Positions 1 through 6,110 of a stretch of DNA of 6,581 bases are shown one piece after another. The position numbers were made by a program, and so were the translations under genes. The stretch is from the NCBI GenBank assembly GCA_026400595.1, contig JAPLOT010000164.1, positions 1-6,581 of the forward strand. Reading direction: 5' to 3'. Source of the stretch: Alphaproteobacteria bacterium (GTDB lineage: Bacteria; Pseudomonadota; Alphaproteobacteria; Rhizobiales; Aestuariivirgaceae). The stretch's first letter is position 1; each line of letters starts with the position of its first letter. The notes beneath the pieces were generated by a model. The model made no database searches. It was given only the letters and a program-made list of their open reading frames with translations, and was not told where the DNA came from.

Positions 1-815
1 ACGAGGTGGTCCTCCAGAGGATTGATCTCATTGCGCGCGAGCGAGAGGTGGCGCGTGCAAGGCAGGAAATCCTGCTCGCGGAACTTGATCGACGAATTCA
101 GCAATGGGAAGCTACCGCGCAGGAGCTGAAGGCAGAGGGGGACCGCCGCGCCCTTGTCGAGGCTGAGCTTTCGCAGGTGCTGCGGCGCACTGTCGTGGAA
201 CAGGAGAGCGAGCGGCAACGGATCGCGCGAGAATTGCATGACAGTCTCGGACAGTATTTGACCATCATGCAACTTAGCCTGGACGAACTCGCGAGGAATG
301 CGGAGTCCTCTCAGCACGTCGTCAGCGGTGTGATGCGACTGAAGGAGGTGGCGACTTCCGTTGGACAGGAGATCAACCGCCTTGCCTGGGAGATTCGCCC
401 GACAAGCCTGGACGACCTCGGTTTGCAGACCGCGGTGGAGCAGTTTCTTGAGGAGTTGCGCGAGCGCAGTGGTCTTGCTGTCGATCTGTACCTCACGCTC
501 AAGGGCCGCCGGTTGCCATCGGAGACCGAGACGACTCTCTATCGCATTCTGCAGGAAGCTGTCACGAATGTGGTGAAGCATGCCGGTGCCACGCGCGTCA
601 GCGTTATCCTTGAGGCCGGCGAAGAGGATGCTCGGCTCATCGTGGAGGACAATGGCAGGGGCTTTGATCCGGAGGAGCCAGGACGCAACAACAAGCCTTC
701 CACGCGGCTTGGACTTCTCGGTGTCAGAGAGCGCCTCGCGTTGGTGAATGGTCGCTTGGAAATCGAGTCAGGATATGGCAGGGGAACGACACTGATCGTG
801 ACAGTCCCGCTGTAG
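1..815 (+). CDS. Sensor histidine kinase, NarX/DegS type (HisKA_3 + HATPase_c), 5'-partial
   Basis: This is the cytoplasmic transmitter part of a two-component sensor kinase. It autophosphorylates on histidine and passes the phosphate to a response regulator, almost certainly the one encoded 11 bp downstream. Numbered from the GTG at position 6, residues about 10-75 are charged, heptad-like and probably coiled coil. The HisKA_3 dimerisation/phosphoacceptor box is RIARELHDSLGQ, with the phospho-histidine at H78. The ATPase domain has an N-box (EAVTNVVKHA, N187), a G1 box (DNGRGF, 215-220), a G2 box (GLLG, 236-239) and a terminal GRGTT near 258-262, so all nucleotide-binding motifs are intact. 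No membrane segment or sensor domain is visible. The reading frame is open to the window edge and the GTG at 6 has no visible ribosome site, so the real start is probably upstream and the signal sensed cannot be inferred. Confidence 0.93.
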   Translation, partial: EVVLQRIDLIAREREVARARQEILLAELDRRIQQWEATAQELKAEGDRRALVEAELSQVLRRTVVEQESERQRIARELHDSLGQYLTIMQLSLDELARNAESSQHVVSGVMRLKEVATSVGQEINRLAWEIRPTSLDDLGLQTAVEQFLEELRERSGLAVDLYLTLKGRRLPSETETTLYRILQEAVTNVVKHAGATRVSVILEAGEEDARLIVEDNGRGFDPEEPGRNNKPSTRLGLLGVRERLALVNGRLEIESGYGRGTTLIVTVPL

Positions 816-826
816 GTTCCCTTACG

Positions 827-1486
827 ATGCTCGCCAAGAATCTGGATATCGTGCTTGCGGATGATCACCCTGTGGTGCTGGCAGGCATCAAGTCCCTCGT
901 CATGTCACACGATGATCTCAGGGTCGTGGGCGAGGCGAAGGACGGCCGGATTGCCCTCGAAATGGCAACGGAGTTGAAGCCGGACATTGTCGTCCTGGAC
1001 ATTTCGATGCCGGGACTCAAGGGGACGGTCCTCGCCGAAAAGCTGCGCGGATCCTGCCCCGATTGCAAGCTCGTCGTTTTGACGGTTCATGAAGACCGCG
1101 GCTATTTGCGTCAGCTGCTTGAGACCGGAGTCAGTGGTTACCTTCTAAAGAGATCTGCGACCGAAGACCTTGTAAAGGCTTTGCGAATTGTGGCTGCTGG
1201 CGGCATCTACATCGATCCCGAAATGACGTCGAAGGCCTTTGGCGAGAATGCGCAGGATGCCTCGATACTGCGATCCGGGGAAGGCGCCGACCTCAGCGCG
1301 AGAGAAATGGAAGTTCTGCGCCTTCTGGCCGAAGGATACAGCAACAAGGCCGTTGCGGCCCGTCTCAATATCGCTGTGAAGACCATCGAGACATACAAGG
1401 CGAGGGCATTCGAGAAACTGGGCTTTCAAAACCGTGTCGAACTCATTCGATATGCGGCGAGCCGGGGGTGGCTGGACAAGCCGTAA
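827..1486 (+). CDS. NarL/FixJ-family response regulator (receiver + LuxR-type HTH)
   Basis: This is a 219-residue DNA-binding response regulator, the usual length for the NarL family. The receiver domain covers residues about 6-122. It has the acidic pair D12/D13, the phosphoacceptor D58 (in VVLDISMPG), the switch threonine T86 and the conserved lysine K108 (GYLLKRS), so it should be phosphorylatable. A linker leads to a LuxR-type helix-turn-helix at about 156-211 with the family signature LSAREMEVLRLLAEGYSNK and the recognition region around VKTIETYKARAFEKL. The ATG lies 11 bp after the kinase stop codon. The only Shine-Dalgarno-like bases (AGG, 814-816) overlap that stop, which suggests translational coupling and co-transcription with the kinase. 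Its target genes are unknown; the palindrome 27 bp downstream is a candidate site but is unproven. Confidence 0.96.
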   Translation: MLAKNLDIVLADDHPVVLAGIKSLVMSHDDLRVVGEAKDGRIALEMATELKPDIVVLDISMPGLKGTVLAEKLRGSCPDCKLVVLTVHEDRGYLRQLLETGVSGYLLKRSATEDLVKALRIVAAGGIYIDPEMTSKAFGENAQDASILRSGEGADLSAREMEVLRLLAEGYSNKAVAARLNIAVKTIETYKARAFEKLGFQNRVELIRYAASRGWLDKP

Positions 1487-1512
1487 GGAATTTCCCGGAC
1501 ACTGTAGGGTTG

Positions 1513-1527
1513 TTTCATGACATGAAA
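1513..1527. promoter_or_regulatory. Perfect 15-bp palindrome, candidate operator
   Basis: TTTCATG-A-CATGAAA is a perfect inverted repeat with 7-bp arms and a single central base. It lies 27 bp after the response-regulator stop and about 100 bp before the GTG of the next gene. It is AT-rich and is not followed by a T-tract, which fits a binding site for a dimeric regulator better than a terminator. The neighbouring NarL-type protein is a possible binder, but this is inferred from position only. Confidence 0.45.
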
Positions 1528-1614
1528 TGGCTCTAGTCCTGACTATCTCTCTGAAGAGGCTTCGATAAACCTGATGTTCGACGCGCCGGTGCTGTCGAAC
1601 TCTGAATTCTTGCG

Positions 1615-1619
1615 AGAGG
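1615..1619 (+). promoter_or_regulatory. Ribosome binding site deciding the GTG start at 1626
   Basis: AGAGG sits 6 bases before the GTG at 1626. The frame has a stop at 1572-1574 and no other start codon between that stop and 1626, so this site fixes the GTG as the start of the small gene in preference to the internal ATG at 1713. Confidence 0.6.
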
Positions 1620-1625
1620 CGTACC

Positions 1626-2120
1626 GTGCCGTCGAAAGAATGGGTTCGCGATGCCGCAAGGGTCTTTACTGCCAACCGTCCGCTGCAGGCTGCATGGGTG
1701 CAGGCCGCCAGCATGAACTACAGCATCAAGGGTATCCCGACCGGCGCAGAAGTGGAGATTCAGGTATTCCTGGTCAGCCGGCTGGAATCCGATGCCGTTC
1801 GACTGGCGCAGTGTTTCGAGCAGTCCCGTTATGACATCAGCGTGCGATGGATATCGGCAAACAGATCCGCTTGGCGAGATCTGTGCGTCTTGCTTGAGTG
1901 TCAAACCCCGGTACTGCCTTCCATCATCGTGCTGAGTTTTGCGGACCTCGGGCAATCGCTGTGGGATACTCTCTTCAAGGTTCAGAGCGGTATGAAGGGG
2001 CGCTATCTGGAATACATCATAACCGGCGTTCCGCCTCGTGAACAGGATCGGCCGGAACGCCAGCACATGAATGTCACATTCCTTCCGGCTCTCGACAGCC
2101 TGTCAAGTCTGGTCCAGTAG
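1626..2120 (+). CDS. Small protein of unknown function, possible degenerate receiver-like domain
   Basis: This 164-residue protein matches no family I recognise with certainty. It has no membrane segment or signal peptide. From residue 43 its pattern resembles a CheY-like receiver: a first strand and helix (VEIQVFLVSRLESDAVRLAQ), a second strand (DISVRWIS, 70-77), a third strand (PSIIVLSFADLG, 98-109), a fourth (YLEYIITGVPP, 127-137) and a fifth (MNVTFLPALDSL, 148-159). In that alignment the acidic pair is replaced by S51/R52, the phosphoacceptor Asp by about S104, and the Lys before the conserved Pro by about L153, while a Thr (T133) remains at the switch position. It would therefore be a pseudo-receiver that cannot be phosphorylated. 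Residues 1-42 are an unassigned leader. It follows the two-component pair on the same strand, which supports a signalling role by inference. Coding is supported by the ribosome site, balanced composition and synonymous-looking GC-rich third positions. The receiver assignment is tentative. Confidence 0.7.
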   Translation: MPSKEWVRDAARVFTANRPLQAAWVQAASMNYSIKGIPTGAEVEIQVFLVSRLESDAVRLAQCFEQSRYDISVRWISANRSAWRDLCVLLECQTPVLPSIIVLSFADLGQSLWDTLFKVQSGMKGRYLEYIITGVPPREQDRPERQHMNVTFLPALDSLSSLVQ

Positions 2121-2128
2121 CTGGCAGT

Positions 2129-2148
2129 GGCTGAGACACAAGTCAGCC
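2129..2148. terminator. Weak inverted repeat between convergent genes, possible terminator
   Basis: GGCTGA (2129-2134) and TCAGCC (2143-2148) form a 6-bp stem with an 8-base loop. It spans the space between the stop of the plus-strand small gene and the stop of the minus-strand PLP enzyme. There is no T-tract on either side and the stem overlaps the last codons of the minus-strand gene, so a role as a bidirectional terminator is only a possibility. Confidence 0.25.
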
Positions 2149-3348
2149 CAGCACGCGCGCCAGATCCGCAATCAGGTCTTCGCCATTCTCGATTCCCACG
2201 GAAAGCCGGAATACGCCGTCGCCGGCAAAGTCGCGATACCGCGCGAGCGCCGCGGCATCATGCCGGAAGGTCGATTGCTGGATGTCGTCGGTTCCGATCC
2301 AGCAGATCAGGCTGCGAAGATGTCCGAGCGAGACGGCATAATGGATCACCTCGAGTTCCCTGATCATGCGTGCCGCGATCTGAGGACCCGGCGCCCTGGT
2401 CTGGAATGTCATCATTCCCGAGAAGTTCCGCATCTGCCGCTTTGCAATCTCGTGCTGTGGATGCGAGGCGAGGCCCGGATAAAAGACGCGGGTGACGGCC
2501 GGATGCGCCTCCAGGAACTTCGCCACCGCAAATGCCGCCTCCTGATGGGCGCGCATCCGGATCGGCAGCGTGCCCGCGCCACGCAGGATGAGCCAGGCAT
2601 TGAACGGTGACATCACGCCGCCAAAGTGAACCGAGGCCTCGAGGTTGAGCGCATCGAGATCCTTACTGCGGCCGATGACCGCGCCGCCCATCGCATCGCC
2701 ATGCCCTCCGATGTATTTCGTGAGGGAATGGATCACGAAGTCGGCGCCGAGGCGCAGCGGCTGGGTGGCGATCGGCGTGGCATAGGTGGAGTCGACGGCA
2801 ACGTCGCGCACCCCTTTCCGATGCGCCAGCTCGGCCAGGGCCGCGATGTCGCAGACCTTCATGGTCGGATTGGCCGGTGTCTCCAGCCACAGCATCCTGG
2901 TATTGGGCCGGATGGCGTCGGCCACGGCCTGCAGGTCATTGAGATCGACGTAGGAGACCGCGATGCCGAAGCGGGGCAGGGTGTCGCGGGCCAGTTCGGC
3001 AATGCCCACGTAGTTCGCCTCGGGGAGCACCAGATGATCGCCGGCACTGAGTCGACCGCAGATCAGCGCATGGGCCGCCGCCACGCCTGAGGCGAAGGCA
3101 AGGGCCATCTCGCCACCCTCCAGGGCGGCAAGCTTGTCCTCCAGCTGCTTCACCGTCGGGCTCGACACGCGCCCATAGACGAAGCCGCCATAGTCCTTTT
3201 CATCGCGGGCCGAGAAGCCCGTGAGGGTTTCGGGCGCAAAGTTGACAGACATCACAAGATTGGGCGAGGAAGCCAGGGTTGCCGGGTCGATCGCCTCACC
3301 GGCATGGACAGCCATGGTTTCGCTGCGCCAGCCCTTGTTTTCACTCAT
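2143..3348 (-). CDS. PLP-dependent Cys/Met metabolism (trans-sulfuration) enzyme
   Basis: This 401-residue cytoplasmic enzyme belongs to the Cys/Met-metabolism PLP family (cystathionine gamma-synthase, cystathionine lyases, methionine gamma-lyase, O-succinyl- or O-acetylhomoserine sulfhydrylase). These enzymes act on the beta- or gamma-carbon of sulfur amino acids or activated homoserine. The PLP lysine is K211 in HSLTKYIGGHGD. The phosphate-binding tyrosine and arginine from the partner subunit are Y58 and R60 (YGRVSSPT). Other family marks are ASGVAA (86-91), Y113, ETPANPT (156-162), the ring-binding D186 in VDSTYATP, S340 in AVSLG and R381 in RLSVGIE. Length and start fit the family, although the ribosome site is weak. 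Two conserved segments differ: YGGT is YVGI, and the usual GGVESLIxHPAxMTH is replaced by GHLRSLICWIG followed by a different stretch. The exact reaction cannot be assigned, so I give no gene symbol. It converges on the small gene and is divergent from the HpnN-like gene. Confidence 0.92.
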   Translation of the reverse strand: MSENKGWRSETMAVHAGEAIDPATLASSPNLVMSVNFAPETLTGFSARDEKDYGGFVYGRVSSPTVKQLEDKLAALEGGEMALAFASGVAAAHALICGRLSAGDHLVLPEANYVGIAELARDTLPRFGIAVSYVDLNDLQAVADAIRPNTRMLWLETPANPTMKVCDIAALAELAHRKGVRDVAVDSTYATPIATQPLRLGADFVIHSLTKYIGGHGDAMGGAVIGRSKDLDALNLEASVHFGGVMSPFNAWLILRGAGTLPIRMRAHQEAAFAVAKFLEAHPAVTRVFYPGLASHPQHEIAKRQMRNFSGMMTFQTRAPGPQIAARMIRELEVIHYAVSLGHLRSLICWIGTDDIQQSTFRHDAAALARYRDFAGDGVFRLSVGIENGEDLIADLARVLG

Positions 3349-3385
3349 CAGTTCATCACTTTCTTTACTTGTTCAAGGGCTTATG
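3349..3385. promoter_or_regulatory. Very short divergent intergenic region
   Basis: Only 37 bp separate the ATG of the minus-strand PLP enzyme from the chosen ATG of the plus-strand HpnN-like gene. Two ordinary promoters with their leaders cannot fit, so promoter elements for one or both genes must lie within the neighbouring coding sequence, or the plus-strand start is further downstream. The region is AT-richer than its surroundings and carries the ribosome site for the plus-strand gene. Confidence 0.5.
3375..3379 (+). promoter_or_regulatory. Ribosome binding site for the HpnN-like gene
   Basis: AAGGG lies 6 bases before the ATG at 3386 and 3 bases before the adjacent ATG at 3383. The frame is open further upstream to a GTG at 3221, but that part is antisense to the PLP enzyme. 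This site therefore supports the ATG at 3386 as the start; in-frame ATGs at 3398 and 3425 have no comparable site. Confidence 0.55.
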
Positions 3386-6064
3386 ATGCAGCCAGGTATG
3401 CGAATCCGCAACCGGCGCAAATGCATGGCGGAGACTCTTAAACGTATGGTGCAATGGGACCAACCCCACTGGAGCGGCCGGCCGAAGGAGCCGCAGCGGC
3501 GCCCGCCGATCCGCCCCAACAGTTTTGCCCTGATCGCACGTGCATGCGCGCGCTACAGCATGGCCGTGATGGCCGGATATCTTGTCCTCGCCATCATCGC
3601 CATCGGCTTTGCGCTGGCCACGCTCTCGGTGGACCCGGACAGCCTGCCGCAAGTCACCCTCGATGATCGCACGGCGGCTGCACAAGCCGCGCTCCAGAAG
3701 AATTTTCCGGGCATCGATTCCGCCATTCTGGCGGTCGTTTCGGGCGAGAACCGCGACGCAGGACGGGAGGGTGCGCTCGAACTGGCGACGGCACTGGGCG
3801 GCCGGCCAGACCTCTTTGCAACTGCCTTCGTACCGGGCACCGGCGCCTTCTACAGCCGCTATGGCCTGCTCTATCTTCCTGCCGAGGAGATCGCCGCCCG
3901 CGTGTCCGACCTCATCCAGAAGCAGCCTCTCTATCTTGCCGTCAGCGCAGCGCCTGATCTGCAGGGACTGGCGGCCCTGATCTCGGAAATCGGGCGTGCC
4001 GTGGAGCAGGGGCGTTCGCCGCCCGGCCTGGCCGGACTGCTCATGGCAACGTCAGACGTGATCGAGGCGGAGGTGGCGGGCGAATCCCGCGCGCTGAACT
4101 GGACGGAACTTGCGGGGCTGACGCCTGGAAATGGCAGCAGTACCTGGTTCGTCGTCGCGACACCCGTCGCCGGGATGGACAATGAAGCGGCGGCCTTCGC
4201 CCGATCGCTGACGGCAAGCGCCACTGGGGTGACCTGGCTGTTTCCGCGGGCAACCCAGGGCGAGCCCCGTCAGATCATCCGCAATTTCGCCGTTCCCGTT
4301 GGCCTGGCCATTGTGGTGACGCTGACAGTGCTGCTGGCCGGCATCGGGCGGCTCCGGCTCGCCATTCCACTCGTTCTGAACGCCGTCGTCACCGTTGCCC
4401 TGGCGGCTGCCATAGCCGCCATCCTCAATGCCCGGCTGGACGGCGTCACATGGTCCTTCGCGGCTGCCGTGGTGGCGCCAGCCCTGCTGCTGTCCTCCAT
4501 ATTGGTGCTGGCCCATATCCAGGCCCGATTGCGAGGGGCCGGCGTGCGCCAATCGATCATGCTGGCCAGCCAAAGGCGCGGCGGCATGCAATGTGCGGTC
4601 GCGGTGATCTTTGCGGTGTTCTGGCTGTCTTGGCTGGTCCGGCAGATACCGTCGCTGACCGAGTTTGCAGTCGTCGCATTGTTTGGAACGGGCGTTGCGC
4701 TTGCGGCCGCGCTGACCCTGGTACCAGCGGAGCTTGCCTCCTTTGACCAGGATGAAGACGAGTTGCAGCTTCACTGGTTCGATGTCGCGGTGGCCATGCC
4801 CATCGGATCGCGGGAACGCAATGCGCTGCAGTTCGGCGCCATGATCCTCTTGGCCGCAGGCGTCTTCTGCGCCGTCTTCCTGCCCTCGACCAAGTTCGGC
4901 GAGCGGCTGTCCGGCTTCGTTCCGCCACCCCAGTTGCAGACCCCGGACGCCAGGGGCGCCATTCACGTCCTGACCAAGCCCGGAGATCCGGCGCGCGAAA
5001 TGGTGGCGACGCTCAGTTCCTTGCCCGAGGTCGGTGCGATCCGCTGGGCCGAATTGCTGCTGCCGCCGGATCTCGACCAGAAGATCGCCACCCTGGCCCA
5101 GCTTGAAGGTCATCTGCCCAGCGCCCCTCAGCCGCGCTCCGATGGCGTTGCGCAGGAGCTGGCGATGACCTTCGCACAGCTCGAAGGTGGATTGCAGCAG
5201 ATTGCCGATGGACCTTCGACCGATGACACGCTGCGCGAGGCCGCACATCGCCTGAGGCGCGCTATTTCGCTGCTCAGCAATCCGGAGCTGCCTTCGCCGG
5301 CCCGCGTTCAGGCCATCGAGGACTCCCTGTTCTCCGGCATGGAACCGATGGCGCGCACGGCAGCGGCGCTGACGCAGATGAAGAAGCCGACGCTCGAGGA
5401 TCTCGATCCGGCCCTGCGTCGTCGCGTCATTTCGCCGGAAGGGGAATGGCGCATCGAGGCGCCGGAAGGGGAGTGGCGCATCGAGGTCATGCCCAAGGAG
5501 GGCGTCGGGAGCCTCAGCTTCGCTGCCGCTTTGCGAAAGGTCGCGCCCGATGCGGCAGGCGAACCGGTTCTTGCCCTGTCGCGCAACGAGATCATGCATC
5601 ACGAAACAGTTCTGGCCTTCGCCGCGGCTCTCACCGGCGCCGTGATCCTGGCCTTCGCGGCGCTGCGCGACCTGTGGCGCTGGCTTCTGGTCCTGCCGGT
5701 GATGGCACTGTTCTTCACTTACGCGGCTGCGGCACTTGCCGTCATGAACATGGCGCTGTCGGCGGCAATGCTGGCGGCACTCAGCTGTGCCGCCGCGGTG
5801 ACCTCCGCAACGGCCGTGCTGATGGCCGAACGCGCGCGCCTGTCCGGGCCTGAGAATGTGGATCCGCGCGATACCTCTTTCCGCACGGCCTTGCTGCCGC
5901 TGCTGGTGCTGGCCGGCGCAGTGGCCCCCTTGGCCCTTTCGGCCAATCCGCCCGTGTCGGACTACGGACTCTCCGCCACGATCTTCCTGGTCATCGCGAC
6001 GGCGCTTTGCATGATCTTGATTCCTTCTTTAGGTCAATGGGTTAGACAGTTTCTCTCGCGCTGA
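3386..6064 (+). CDS. HpnN-like RND/MMPL family membrane protein (degenerate)
   Basis: This 892-residue inner-membrane protein has the RND plan of two six-helix halves with large periplasmic loops. Helices are predicted by eye at about 59-80, 299-319, 325-347, 355-376, 402-419, 424-448, 480-500, 742-760, 765-786, 789-813, 833-852 and 858-883; the loops are about 81-298 and 501-741. The first loop contains a stretch like the hopanoid-associated transporter HpnN (FYSRYGLLYLPAEEI, then LIQKQPLYLAVSAAPDLQGL). The second has the HpnN-like GEWRIEVMPK followed by VAPDAAGEPV. HpnN moves hopanoids to the outer membrane in known hopanoid producers; whether this protein does so is uncertain. The segments where RND/MMPL proteins carry a GxDxxx(I/F)H-type acidic motif read ALLLSSILVLAH (366-377) and LSCAAAVTSATAV (799-811), with no acidic residue, so proton coupling may be lost. 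A 9-residue tandem duplication lies at 684-701. The basic, proline-rich 58-residue leader before the first helix is long, so a start at 3425 is possible. No other hopanoid gene is in the window. Confidence 0.82.
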   Translation: MQPGMRIRNRRKCMAETLKRMVQWDQPHWSGRPKEPQRRPPIRPNSFALIARACARYSMAVMAGYLVLAIIAIGFALATLSVDPDSLPQVTLDDRTAAAQAALQKNFPGIDSAILAVVSGENRDAGREGALELATALGGRPDLFATAFVPGTGAFYSRYGLLYLPAEEIAARVSDLIQKQPLYLAVSAAPDLQGLAALISEIGRAVEQGRSPPGLAGLLMATSDVIEAEVAGESRALNWTELAGLTPGNGSSTWFVVATPVAGMDNEAAAFARSLTASATGVTWLFPRATQGEPRQIIRNFAVPVGLAIVVTLTVLLAGIGRLRLAIPLVLNAVVTVALAAAIAAILNARLDGVTWSFAAAVVAPALLLSSILVLAHIQARLRGAGVRQSIMLASQRRGGMQCAVAVIFAVFWLSWLVRQIPSLTEFAVVALFGTGVALAAALTLVPAELASFDQDEDELQLHWFDVAVAMPIGSRERNALQFGAMILLAAGVFCAVFLPSTKFGERLSGFVPPPQLQTPDARGAIHVLTKPGDPAREMVATLSSLPEVGAIRWAELLLPPDLDQKIATLAQLEGHLPSAPQPRSDGVAQELAMTFAQLEGGLQQIADGPSTDDTLREAAHRLRRAISLLSNPELPSPARVQAIEDSLFSGMEPMARTAAALTQMKKPTLEDLDPALRRRVISPEGEWRIEAPEGEWRIEVMPKEGVGSLSFAAALRKVAPDAAGEPVLALSRNEIMHHETVLAFAAALTGAVILAFAALRDLWRWLLVLPVMALFFTYAAAALAVMNMALSAAMLAALSCAAAVTSATAVLMAERARLSGPENVDPRDTSFRTALLPLLVLAGAVAPLALSANPPVSDYGLSATIFLVIATALCMILIPSLGQWVRQFLSR
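5433..5486 (+). repeat. 27-bp in-frame tandem duplication in the HpnN-like gene
   Basis: Two adjacent 27-bp copies, 5433-5459 and 5460-5486, differ at one position (A or G in the GGA/GGG region). They encode PEGEWRIEA followed by PEGEWRIEV, a 9-residue duplication that keeps the reading frame. The single mismatch is synonymous (GAA/GAG), which indicates a recent event. Confidence 0.9.
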
Positions 6065-6110
6065 GACTGAAGACTTCCCAAGCGCAAACCTGACGCAGCA
6101 GGCGACAAGG
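6016..6110 (+). other. Junction between the HpnN-like gene and the OppA-like fragment
   Basis: Bases 6016-6065 contain 23 G+C out of 50, clearly lower than the flanking sequence. The last codons of the HpnN-like gene switch to forms rare in the rest of it (TTG, ATT, TCT, TTA, AGA). From 6033 the frame of the following OppA-like fragment is already open, overlaps the HpnN-like stop, and contains no ATG and no signal-peptide-like hydrophobic run. I see no promoter or terminator. The pattern suggests a recombination or assembly junction. Confidence 0.45.

Larger units (their letters stand above)
1487..1625 (+). other. Intergenic region between response regulator and small receiver-like gene
   Basis: This 139-bp gap contains the perfect palindrome at 1513-1527 and, at its end, a good ribosome binding site. 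I see no GC-rich hairpin with a T-tract after the response-regulator stop, so transcription may read through into the next gene. I could not identify a convincing sigma-70 promoter by eye. Confidence 0.5.

Noticed and set aside
1487..1512. Possible terminator after the response regulator
   Set aside because: Only a 3-bp CCC/GGG pairing could be found before the T-rich bases, too weak to call.
1145..1714. A 189-codon minus-strand open frame across the end of the response regulator
   Set aside because: It is antisense to the LuxR-type DNA-binding domain, which is clearly coding on the plus strand.
1533..2066. A 177-codon minus-strand open frame opposite the small receiver-like gene
   Set aside because: It has no visible ribosome site or domain pattern and crosses the intergenic palindrome; the plus-strand frame has a good ribosome site and a more protein-like composition. 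The choice is not absolute.
2112..2122. Short inverted repeat CCAG-TAG-CTGG at the end of the small gene
   Set aside because: A 4-bp stem with a 3-base loop is expected by chance in GC-rich DNA.
2071..2610. A 179-codon plus-strand open frame across the convergent gene ends
   Set aside because: It is antisense to the PLP enzyme, has a low-complexity charged composition and overlaps the end of the small gene.
3221..3385. Upstream extension of the HpnN-like frame to a GTG at 3221
   Set aside because: It would overlap the start of the divergent PLP enzyme by 128 bp and add residues with no family support; the ATG at 3386 has a well-placed AAGGG.
4052..5602. A 516-codon open frame on the minus strand opposite the HpnN-like gene
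   Set aside because: Its translation is rich in Arg, Gln, Gly and His with no recognisable domain, and the plus strand encodes a clear membrane protein; long antisense frames are expected in GC-rich genes.
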